Shown here in pieces: positions 24,501 through 36,500 of a stretch of 64,000 bases of DNA; the stretch's first letter is position 1; the number at the start of each line of letters is the position of its first letter. The stretch lies in the NCBI GenBank assembly GCA_028583685.1, contig JAMXIF010000224.1, positions 1,711,839 through 1,775,838 of the forward strand, given 5' to 3'. The stretch is from Petaurus breviceps papuanus. Taxonomy: Eukaryota; Chordata; Mammalia; Diprotodontia; Petauridae. A program made the translations under genes and the position numbers. Below the pieces are notes generated by a model. It saw nothing but the letters and a program-made list of their open reading frames with translations. It made no database searches and was not told where the DNA came from.

Positions 24501-27500
24501 TACGCGTGTCTTTGGTCCCTGAGTACAGGCTAGCTGCCCACGGGGGTGCACACTGCAGCAGGAATTCCTGTACCACTGTGGGCTAGCCTCAGTGTCCAGG
24601 GAGGCGGCGAACGCTTGTGTGAGAGATCGTAATCAAGCAATCTCATCTGTCTGCTTTCTCTCAGATTCCAAAATGGGCACACCTCTAGGTCCTCTGGGAA
24701 TGACTCTTCCTGCTCATTAGCAAAGGGCTCTAACAACTGACATCTAGAGCTGGCAGAAAAGGGTGATGGCAGGTCCCTCAAGGAAGAAGGGAGTATGGGC
24801 AGCTGCTGACCATCCAGCAAATGTGAGCACGCTCACCCCAAAGGAGAAGCTTACTCACCCTGAAGTCGAAGCCTGGCAGTGTCCAAAGGGAAAAACACCG
24901 TCATGGCGGTCACACTTCCCTGTAAAAGCAGAAAGAACACTTAGCTCAGTTTCACAAGGGGGAGGCCCTCCCTCCCTGACAAGGTGGCCTCCCCAGCCTC
25001 AACAGCCCAGGCTCTAGGAGCCTCTTAGCACCTCTGGGAATCATTCCTTCACGTCACACCTCTGCTAAGAATAAAAACAGGAATAACATCAACATTTCTA
25101 TAGCATTCAAAAGATCCACAGATGGAAGAACTGAATTTTCCAAAACAAAAAGGAATCTGTGATCATGTGTTTATTAAAACAGGTTCTGAAAATGCTGGGC
25201 TACATCTAGGAAACCCCTGGTAAAGGCGTTAATGCAGGGGCTGGACAACATGAGCCACCACATGGACCAATTTTCACTGGAAAACAGTCAGTCTCTCCCT
25301 GCTGCCCAGAGAGGTACCAAGCAAGAGTCAATGGGAGGGAAACCTCTTTTCACACTCTTATTATTTATTCAGTCAACACTTTCTCTCCTGCCTTCCTCAA
25401 ATTGGAAAAACCAAGGATTAGAGAATTTAGAGGTAAAAGAAGCCTTAGGGGCCATCTAGTCTATCCCTCTTATTTTACAGATGAGGAAACTGACTCCCAA
25501 AGAGGTGAAGCTGGCTTACCCAAGGTCACATGGCAGAGCTAGGATTAAAATCCAAGTCTTTTGGGGCGGCCAGGTATCACAGCGAGTAAGAGCAATGGCT
25601 CCAGTGTCAGGATGACCTGGGATCGAATCCAGGCTCGGACACTCAGCACCCACCCAGAAACACCTGGCCGTGTAACCTTGAGCAAGTTACTTAACCCCAA
25701 TTGCTTAGGGGCGGTCAGGTGGCTCAGCGAGACCGGCTCCAGTGTCAGGATGATCTGGAGATCGAATCCCGGGCTCAGACACTCAGCACCACAACCAGAA
25801 ACACCTGGCCGTGTAACCTTGAGCAAGTTACCTAACCCCAATTGCTTAGGGGTGGCCAGGTGGCTCAGTGAGACTGGCTCCAGTGTCAGGATGACCTGGA
25901 GTTCGAATCCTGGGCTTAGACACTCAGCACCACACCCAGAAATAACTGGTTGTGTAACCTTGAGCAAGTTACTTAACCCCGATTGCTTAAAAAAAAAAAA
26001 AAAATCCAAGCCTTTTCCCGTTCAATTTACACAATTTAGTTGTTCAGTCTTATTGTCCATAACAAACTTGGACAAGTGTTGTTCAAGATTTTTCTTTAAG
26101 CTACTAATTGGTGTTGCAAAGAAAAGCACACAAAAGCATCTTTTGAGGAATAAAATGTAACCCAATAAACACTTATCAGGACCACTATGTGCAGAGCTCT
26201 GTGTGAGGTACTGACTGCTGTGGTGGCTCATTCATGTCCAACTTCTCATGACCAGTGGACCACAGAGTCCATGGGCTTTTCTTGGCAAACATACTGGATG
26301 GTTTGCCATCTCTTTCTTCAGTGGATTAAGGTAAACAGAGGTGAAGTGACTTGCCCAGGATCACATGGCTAGTAAGCTCTAAGACCAAATTTGATTCTTC
26401 CAGTCTTCCTAACTCCAGGCCCAGAGCTCTATATTGGCTGAAACATCTAGCTGCCCCAGGTGCTGATATAGGGATTAAAAAAAAAAAGGCACTGTTTTTT
26501 GCTCAAGGAAATGAGATATGAACAAAGATAAAAAGAATATAATCCACAATGAGGTAAAGAGGCCTAAGGAAATTCAAAGAGGAAGATGCTGCTTTCCAAG
26601 GGGGTCATAAGGAAAGGCTTCCCCAAAGATGCAGTCCCTGAGCTCAGCCTAGAAGGAAAAGAAAGAGCTGGGGGGGGGGGGAGGGGTGGAGAGGAGAAGA
26701 AAGGAGCCTGCAGGCACTAAGGATGGGCTGAAGGAATGCAGGATGGCAGAAGGTGGCAGGTCAAGTTCCGAGAACAGCCAGCAAGCCAATTTGGCTGGAA
26801 TGTGAAAGAAAAGGCTTAATAGGTAAGCTAGAGCCAGAACACGGCAGGCTAAAAACAGACCACAGATTCGATATTGCCAAAATATCAAATATACCATCAA
26901 GAGTAGGCCTGGGCATGATGTCAACTCAATAAACCTTTAGGAAGTGTGTACCTCCTATATTCCTGGCATCATGCTGGAGATCCAAAGTCCAACAGTCACT
27001 GGCATCACGAAGACTGTATGGCACAATTCTACTTGTGGAAAAAGACCAGCCCAGGCACGTATGGGCAGCTGGGTGGGAGTCAGAAGATGAAGGACAGAGA
27101 GGTGCGCCCATCTGGTATAGAGGCCAAATTTCTCTCAGGAACACATGAAGTGGAAAGCAAAGGGTCCAGGACTTAGAGGAAGAAGACGCAGGTTCCCATC
27201 TCTGAACTCCCTAGTTCTGTCTGATCCTAGACAAGTCAAGAAAACTCTGCACCCTCAGGTTTTCCATCTTTTGAATGAGGATATTTCACAGGGCTGTTTC
27301 CAGGATTAAATCAGACCACAGCCCTGCATTTAGTTGCTTCATTTGTCAAAGAAGGCTTAAAATCTTTATACAACCTTGAGGTCATTATATAATTCAAATG
27401 AGACTATGATGCTTTGGAATCATAAAATGTGAATCAAGTTCACTCAACTGTAGTTGAGTTTTAGAGATTTCACAAGAGTAATATGATGGCTTTGGAGAAA

Positions 27501-30500
27501 ATGCCTATGACTTTTTTTCCCCTTTTTGTAAAGGTAGAATCCAGAGTTATTTATGAGAAATCTGAAGACAAGTTACAAACAGAGGCCATGAGGAAATGGT
27601 CGGCTGACTTTTGGCTGGAGCTCTCTGGCCTTCCTTCATTTAAACTCTCTGCTTTGAGAACCAGCAGGCAGAAGAACCCCAATTCATTTCCCATGTAACG
27701 CCCCCCACCATGCCCGCTGCACACAATGGTCCTCAAACCAGAGCCTTACATATGGGTTTGCTTACATAAAGGGAACGTGTGGTAGCTGTATGTTTGGGCA
27801 TGTACTTACATACCTTGGACACACACACACAAACATCACACAATCTACTTTTATACACATAGGCACAATCTATACACAGGAAGGCAACCAACGAGCATTT
27901 ATTGAGAGCTAAGGAGAGTCAGGCACTGTGCTCAGCACTTGGAAAGCATGGCAGTGCTGCCCTCAGGGGGAAAAGAGAACAGCACTCCAAAAGGAGATGA
28001 AAAGGAAGAGGTGGTGAAGGCTCCCACAGAGGGCTCTGAATGGGTCTAAAAGTCTGGGAAGGCAGAAGCTTACCTGAGAAGGAAAGAGTTGGCAGCTTGG
28101 GTCCTCCCCCAGAATGGAGTCCCAGGGAGGAACCACCCAAAGGGAGAAGGGGGCTGGTGTGGTACAAGGGTGTTCCAGCAGAGAAACCCAGGGATGTATG
28201 AAGGCTGAACACACACACACGCACGCACGCACACACACACACTCACCCACAAGACTGTACAGGAACAGTCTGCTCTCACAGAAATGTCTAGTTTCCTCCC
28301 AACAGAAACAAAGGTCAGGCAGGCAAGCAGAGACAACATCACAGACACACAAAACACAGCTGCTGGCATCACTAGCATCTGGAAGCTGACAGCAGCTAAG
28401 AAAGAGCCCATCCAGTCTAGGCTGGTCACTTTCCAGAGGAAGCCACTGACCTGGGAGACACTTAGTACATGGGTCACAGTTGGGGCTCAGTCCTCACATC
28501 CAGCACTCTTGGGTTTCTCCTGCAGGCTCTATGGTCTTTGCGACACACTTTTCAGAACCCCTCATTTTACAAATAATGAGACTGACTCCAGAAGGCCCAT
28601 GATCCAATCTGTGCCATTGTCTTGGCTTGGAAAGTCTCCACAAGCTGTTATACTGATGTTCCAAAATGAGAACTGGACTGATCATCTCTCTCTCCCCAAC
28701 TCAGTCAACCCTAGTGGATGCCTACTACCTTCAGGAACAAATAGAGAATTCTCAGTCTGGCATTCGAACCCTTCCCCCTTCGCAGTCTTCTTACACGCTC
28801 ACTCCCTTCTCCCTGCTCTGATCCAGTGGCTCTGGCCTTCTGGCTGGCTGATGAATAAGACCCTCTACTTCCAGATTCCAGGCATTTCCTCTGGCTGTGC
28901 TCCATGCTTGGAAGGCTCTCTTTCCTCACCTCCACTTCTTGGCCCTTCCCAATCCTTCTCAATCTCACTGCCTTCCCTCTGAGATTTTCTTCAACTGTAG
29001 AAACATAGTGACTTACAGGAGCACAGAATTTAGAAGTAAAAGGGCCCATAGGGCCCATCTTGGTCCAACAGCCTCTTGTATACAGATAAGAAAACTGAAG
29101 ACAGAGAAGGGATCTGACCTCTCCAAACAGAAACTCCTTGAGGGCAGGGCCTGTTTTTGATTTACTCTGGCTTCTAGTCTAATAACTCTTAGGTACTTAA
29201 TACCTGTTGAGCTGCATTGTACATGAAGGATGGAAAGTCCTCTGTGAACATACAGAAATGTCAGCTCTGGCTATGGAGGCAAGACAAGCCCAGAGCACTC
29301 ATCCATCACTACTTCTATCTCCAACAAACACTGCAATGGAAAGGATAACGAGCCTGAGCCCATCATCTGGTAAATGGGGAGAGAGTGGGCTGGACTGCCT
29401 GTGGGAAATTACAAAGCTCCTTTAATAAAGACCCCGTACTTCTCCAAGAAACAGAGAACCATCTTTTAAAACACCAATATTCCACAGTATTAATGCATGG
29501 CCATGAGTCATGGAACACAAGTCTCCCAGGAATTAAGCATGAGGATCACCCAGAGGGCAGTGGTGGGTGTGTGAGCCGTTGCAACACAGAACAAGAGAAT
29601 TATAAGAACAGGAGCAAAGGATTATTGAAAAAGAGGATGGGCTGGTCCTGTGGTGAAAAAGACAGTCAATAAGTAGATGGTTTAGCTGGTGTGCTGTGCT
29701 GGCATGTTCAAGGGGTCAAGAGGCATCAAGGGAGGTCCCCTGACAGGCTTGGAAGGTGACTAGCACTGCTGAAGGGAATACCCACACTGATCATATCGGA
29801 GTCTTCTCCTGGTACCAGCCTGATTCGCCAAGGGTCAGTGAGTCTGGGACATGCCTCAAGGCTCTCCCAGACAGTCCCCGACTATTCCACATTCTTTCTT
29901 GTCACTGCCACTTGTTCCATGCTCAAAAATCACCATACACTGGTCAGGAGGCCTGCCATACTGGGCTGTTAAGATGCTCTTATAGGAGCTCCAGAAATAA
30001 CTCACCAGTCCAATGAGTCAGCTGATTACTGGGTTTTCTGAAGCATTAGTATTAAGGTAGTATATTGGAAACAACACTGGTCTGGAGTCAAAGGACCTGG
30101 GTTCAAATCCAGACTGCCATGTACTAGCTGCGTGACCTTGGGAAAGTCACTTCACATTTGTAGGCCTGTTTCTTCATATGGGTTGAACTAGACGACCTTT
30201 TTGGCTCTAAATCCAAGACCTATGAACATTGGGGTGGGGGGTCCTTTTATTTATTAGTAAAAAAGTATTGCTAGAGCTTTCGGGTTTTCACTGTATAGTA
30301 TTTCACTTTTATTATGGTATAGTCTGGAAACCTACCCACCATTTAGGCAATTGTTCCTAATTCCAAACAATTTACAAAGAATGGTTCAATCATCACTGCT
30401 GGTTGGTGAGGGGAAGCTGGAGATGGGGACACAGTCTGTTTCCAAGGCATCAGTTCAAGAAGGTCTGAGCTTTCTACAGACAAAATAACTGGTTTAAGAG

Positions 30501-33500
30501 ATGAAACTGGTGGGCACCAAACTTGGGCAAGCAGTGTGTGGTAATCACTTGTAATATGAGCTAAGGATATTGGCTTTCTTCTGCCAGAGATCCACGGGCA
30601 TCCTAAAACTCAGACCCAGAGACAGGAGAACGGTCTAAAAATCAATTCGACAAACAGTTGAAATCATTCAGAAGATGGTCTGCTGGGGCCCAGGGAGGCA
30701 AAGATTTGTCCCAAACTGGCCTTCTAATTTTCTCTTCTATCCTTGGCATGAAAAGCTCTGTGTACACAGCGCTGACTTCAATGAGGTGCTGGGGAGAGAG
30801 TACTAGTCTTGGGCTCGGGATGCCTGGAGGTAAAGAAAAGCCCTGAGTGATCTGGGCAAGTCAGCCATGTACCTCTCAGCCTGTTTCCTCATCTAAGGTC
30901 TGTTCCAAGCCTGCGAAGCTACAGTAAAATGTACACTGTGTATGCCCATCATCCATCGTCTGCCAAAGGCTGCGAATCCAGTCTTTTCATCATTATTTCG
31001 GTCAGATTCAGTCTATCGTGTCATTTTTTGTTTCTGAGAATTATCTGTGCCAATATGCAAAGGGGGTGACTCTTACACACAGAAGGTAAGTGTTCCAGGA
31101 TGCTACCAGTCACAAATAAAAAGAAATTCAGCATTATGTCTTCCACTTCTGCCTGAGTGGGCATTTTGCCACCATCTCTGGGGGAGTGGCCCAAGGCAAC
31201 ACCAAGTATGCAGAAAGGCGACATTTTCTTTTTCTTAAGGCAGATACTTTTTAGTCATAAAACTGATCCCTTCACCACCCTCAGCCCAGGAGTTTCTGGC
31301 ATGTGCTGCTTCATAGTAAAACCCCAAACCCTACAATTGCTGAGAACCTTGTTGGACTAGCTCCACTACAGTTTTTTTGGGGACAAGGCAATCAGGGTTA
31401 ACTGACTTGTCCAGGGCCACACAGCTAGTAAATGTCAAGTGTCTAAGGCTACATTTGAATTCAGGTCCTCCTGACGTGGGGCCAGTGCTCTGCCCAGCTG
31501 CCCCCAACTACAATCTGTCCAAAGAAGTCACCATCCTAAGCCCTGGGGGGAGCCGCATCATCAGTTCAGATGAGAGAGATTGAGTCTGAACATCCTGTGA
31601 TTCAGCCTAAAGGGCAGACAGGCAAAGCTTTGACATTTTAAACTATTTTAAGAGTTGGCTTGGCAGTGAAACCCTAAAGACGTTTTCAAGAACCTTTGGC
31701 TGCATGAATACGTTTAACTCTTATGACCATATTTGGATATTTTGGCTGAAAGTTCCCTGTAAATGGGAGCCGAAGACAAACTTGTATGTGTAGTGCCTTG
31801 TACAGGTCCCCTTGTGATATCTGGTCTCCTCTGTGGTCTCCCAGAGATCAGGACGTGGTCTCAGCATCTATTGCCAGCAAAGATCAGTGAAAGTAAGAGA
31901 GCAAAACACCAGGCCAGCAGGATATTGTGTCTGAGGCACAAAGAGCAGGAAAAGGCCAAACACACGAGGCTGGGACCAAGTACGAGGAGGTGGCTGCTTC
32001 ACACAAACTTGGGACCACTCAGCGGAAGCTTGACATTCAGGCGTGCAGGGACAGAGCCAGACTTCCTTCAGAGTGGACTCGACCTCTGCTGGCGATGAAG
32101 AACAAAGGCCAGACCATCCACTCACAAGGACCCAGAGAAGCTGAGTGACCTCCCCAGCACTGCTGGGCTGTGTTGGTTCAGTGGCTGCCGAAAGCAGAGC
32201 TAGGAACAGGAGGAAGGGGTGGAGAGGCCAAGCTGAGTTCTGATGGAGGCTAAAGATGCAAACTTCTGTGGGCCATCTAAAGGAAGGCCTTCACAACCGG
32301 CTTCACCCACAAGTTGCAGCCAAACAAAAGACATCCCATCATCCCTCATGCCCTGCAACCCTAGCCCCCCTCTGTCTCTTGGATCCCCTCACTCATTGTG
32401 AGGCTCCAGCGCCAAACAAGGCTGGAGAAGAAGCCAGCTGTCCTGGAGCTTTAAGCACTCTAGCAGACCCTAAGAGAAAAGGACAAACGACCCAAAGTCC
32501 CTGGACAAAGGCACCAGGAAGCCACAACACTCAGAGATCCAGGCAGAGGTTCCTGCTCCTATGGAGCAGGCGGTCAGCTAGGAGGAGGCACAGATTTACT
32601 TCAGCTTACCAAGCTTTTATTAGGCACCTACTACACGCAGGGCACCGTGCTCAGTGAGGCAGCTACAAAGACAAAGAAGGCCCCTACAGCCCCGGTCCTG
32701 AAGGACAGGAAGACGATCTGTGTGCACTCTATGCCCAGACAAGGAAACACGAGGTGATTCAGGAACAAGGGAGAGAACCCTGGCAGCTGGGCAGAGGGAA
32801 GGTGGGCTCCGGAGGGAGAATCAGGGTGGGCTCTGCAGAGCCATCAGGTCGTGAGCCGGAGATTCCACAAGGTGAGAGGAGGAAGGACGATGGCCTGACA
32901 AGCACAGAGATGGGAGACAAGGCGCTGATGGTCTGCTTGGGCTGGGACACAGAGTGCGTGAATGGGAGTCACAGAAATTGGGCTGGAAAGGCTGGGTGAG
33001 AGCGCGGTTATGGAGGGCCTTCAGTGTCAGTCTTACCCTAGAGGCAGGAGGGAGCCATGGGTGGTCGTGAGCAAGTGTGCCCCAGTGTGTGCAGGATGAC
33101 AAGGAGAGGAGAGGGTGGCACTTAGAGTGTGGAGGCAAGGTGAGGTGGGACCTGGGAGAAAGGAGGAGGGAAGGATGTGAGAGAGGCCGGGAGCACAGCC
33201 CACTGGCCTCACCGGCAGCAGGGAGGGGCCTGGAAGGGTGGCAGTGCCCGACAGAGATACGGCTACACTTCAGGGCCAAAGAATTCACAGACCCCAGAAT
33301 GCCACAGGCCTTTAGGGGAAGGGCAGATCTCTGTGGGCTGGGGATCGTTAGAATGTGTTAGACTGTGCTATGACACTGAATACCGAGAAGAGGCGAGAAG
33401 GGGCCTGCCACTCACCGACTCGGTGTCTAATGATCACATTCAAGAGTCAGGGCAGGCTGGGGTGGGGGTGGTGGCAGTGGCCCGAGCCCTGCCAATGGAA

Positions 33501-36500
33501 TGGAAAAACACTGAGTGCTTACTGAGTATGAGTTCTGATAGGGGGAGACTGTGCCACAGGACAGGTAAGTCATCCAAACATCAAGGCCACGTGGGGGTGC
33601 CGCAGGGTGCTGCACAGCAGGGCATGTGTATGGTAAAGCTCACCACCACCTTGACAGAAGGGCCGGATGCTCATGTAGGCAGCATGAGCAAGATCTCTGA
33701 GAAAAGGTCCCCAGAAGACTTGCCAACGTGCCTGGTCCACCTCAGGTCACCTGCGGGGCCGGGGGAGAGTAGGTGAGACACGAGGCATGAAGGCTGCAAA
33801 TGTGGGCAAGTGAAGGGATGGAGGGGACAGGACCCTGATGTTCACAGGAAGGGCAGCCCAACATAAACGCACCTGCTCGGCTTGTGCTAAGCAGCTTGGA
33901 ATTCAAACACACCCCAATCATGATGCCTCCCCCTCTCCTTTATCTCCCAGCTTCTCAGCCATCAGAGCCATCTGAAACACTTCTTCCTGAGAGTTAATGT
34001 CTGGGCCGAGTGGGAAGTGCAGAGACTGGGGGAAGACGAGGTCTGCCTCTGACTCGGCGAGCCTGATGTGCCCTCGGCCCCTGCGGATGCAGAGATCCAA
34101 CAGGCAGCTGGCCAGTGAAGTCCAGGAGTCATCAACAAGAGGTGATCACTGTATCCAAAGGCACGGCGGGAGAGGGAAAGGGGGCTCAGAACAAAAAGAC
34201 AGAAGGCACATCACAGAGTGCCCAAGGCTTGGCGGCAGGAAGATTAGAGTTCTGCTTACCACAAACGACCGGAGGCAGGTCCCTTAGCCTCTAGTCTCAG
34301 CTTTCTCTTCTATAAAATGGTGCACCTATCTCTAAGGGTGGTTGTATGCAAAGCATCGGAGTGAGCTTCTACAAATGCTAGGGATGAATTGTTATTACTA
34401 TTATTCTTAGGTGATCCAGTCACGGAGACTGGCAAGGAAGAGTTGGACAGAAGTGTTGGGAAGCACAGGCAAGAAAGAGTATCCAGGTGAGGGAGTGATC
34501 AGAGGCCTCAGCAGAAGTGTCAAGTCCTGCAGAAAGAGAAGCTGGAGGTGAGCACGGAGAGGAGGGACCCTGGTGTAATGTCATGCCAAGCAAAGGCAAC
34601 TTCCCAAGGTTCAGAATACCAGCATCCTTTCCTTGGCATTACATTACACCTGGACAAAACCTTGGAAAAGCCAGGCTGTGCCCTCCCTGCTGCAGGGGAA
34701 CATGAAAGCCCACTGACAGGAAGGGCCTCTTCCTGGCTGTCACAAACCTGTCCAACCCTGAGGCTCCTCCTCTGGGACCTGGCAATAACACACGACCTAC
34801 ATCACCGTGCCGCGCACATCAAAGGAGACACCACCTGAAAACTGCTTCTTTGTAGGACATGATGGGAACTCTCCTCATCTTGTATCAGAAGGCCAGGAAA
34901 TGTTGCTACAATGTCCTCACAGACCTGTAACCTCAAATTCTTGGAAGGAGACTCCCCAGAGGCACAATGCGGGAAGTTATCGGATGCGCTCAGCTGTTTT
35001 TGTTTAAATGTTTTTCCATGTTATAAGGGAAGATTTGGCGGGGTGAGGAGGAGCCCGTGACTTCAGCGTGAAGACACAGAGAGGCCTTCTCAGAGCTAAC
35101 CCAGCTTGCTCCCCTCGAGTCAGGAACTGCAGGAGGGGTGGTGGGAAGTGACTGTGTGTGAAACAAAATGGAGCCCACTTTTCTTTTTTTTTTTTGTGGA
35201 GGGCAGTTGGGGTTAAGTGACTTGCCCAAAGTCACACGGCTAGTGTGTCGAGTGTCTGAGGCCACATTTGAACTCGGGTCCTCCCGACTCCAAGGCCGGT
35301 GCTTTATTCACTGCGCCACCTAGCCGCCCCAAAAGCACACTTTTAATAATAAAAACATGGCCTTTTATTCCAGGAAGAAGCCTGGGGTCACGGACCAGGC
35401 CACTTCCCAAAGACTGATCCAACGGGCTCTCTGGCTCAATCCTGAGTTAGCTCACTGTCCCACCCAGCCTAGCCCAGGCCTTCCATCTAGTCACTCATCA
35501 CAGTGCAGACACTGGCCATCCAGAAATGGGGTTCTGCAAGGTCTCCGGCCTTGGGGCAATCAGTACAATCTCCTTCACAAACAGGAGCACCTGGAGGGCC
35601 TCTGTGACCATGGCAGCTGCCTGAGGCCAGCCAATGTCTTCCTCATTTTATGCCTCAGCTGAAGGGGTCAAAGTCATCTCTGCTCTTACAAGTGCAAAGG
35701 AATCATCTATGGTTGTGGCACAAACAAGCAGGCCTGGGTCAGAAGGGGCCCTTTCCCTGCAGTCTGTCCATCAGAATGGGAGCTCCTTGAGGGCAGGGAC
35801 ATCTTTCCTGTGTCCTCAGCTCTTAGCACAACGCCTGGCATCTCAATAATGCCTGAGGACGGGGCTCCTAAATCAAAGGCTTTTTTTAACTGCCAACAAA
35901 TGAGGAGAACCCAAGGAACTTGTGTTCTCTGCTCCCTTGGGGGAATCGTGAGGGCAAAGCTGTGGGCTGCTGTGGCTCCCTTTCACCTATGGGACCAAGC
36001 AGGAAAGTCTCTGCTTGGCATCCACAGCCCTTCATGACTCGCCCTATCTGCCTGCACGGTCTTGTGCCCTTTGGTGCGGTGACACCGGCCTCCTGGCTGC
36101 TCCACAGCCAGGACACCCCACTGCTCAGCTCTGGGCATTTCTACTGGCCGCCTCCCTCTCCTCATCTCCTCCTCCTGGCTTCTCTGGCGCCCTCAAGCTC
36201 CACCTTCTACAGGAAGCCTTTCCCAACTCCTCTGCATCATTTCCTATTTATCCCACATAAAGCTTGTTTTACATACTTCTTTGTTGTCTTCCCCACTAGA
36301 CAGGGAGCCCCTGGAAGGCAGGAACTGTCTTCTGCTTCTTTTGTAGTCTCAGAGTTTAGCAGTCCCTGGCACATGGCACACACTTAACAAATGCTTACTG
36401 GCTGAGCTAACCCGAGATCAGACTGCTAACTAGACAGGTCACCAGGAGTCAAGGCCAGAGACTGGAGAGGAAGGTCAGTGGAAGACTGAACCCTCACCGG

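Noticed and set aside
25563-25660. Possible tRNA gene at the SINE heads
   Set aside because: A/B-box-like sequence is that of a tRNA-derived SINE head; no complete cloverleaf or discriminator end.
25563-26004. Possible CRISPR array, given the regularly spaced repeats
   Set aside because: The units are about 140-bp SINEs in a vertebrate intron, with no short repeat-spacer pattern.
25545-26160. 199- and 154-codon frames on both strands with internal protein repeats
   Set aside because: Translation of the SINE trimer; the peptide repeats mirror the three SINE units.
28284-28982. 232-codon plus-strand frame
   Set aside because: Runs through a CA-repeat neighbour, unique intron DNA and an L2 piece; no domain and no splice or codon support.
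33177-33776. 199-codon plus-strand frame
   Set aside because: Inside the long ancient repeat starting at 32,605; Gly/Arg/Ser-rich, no family.
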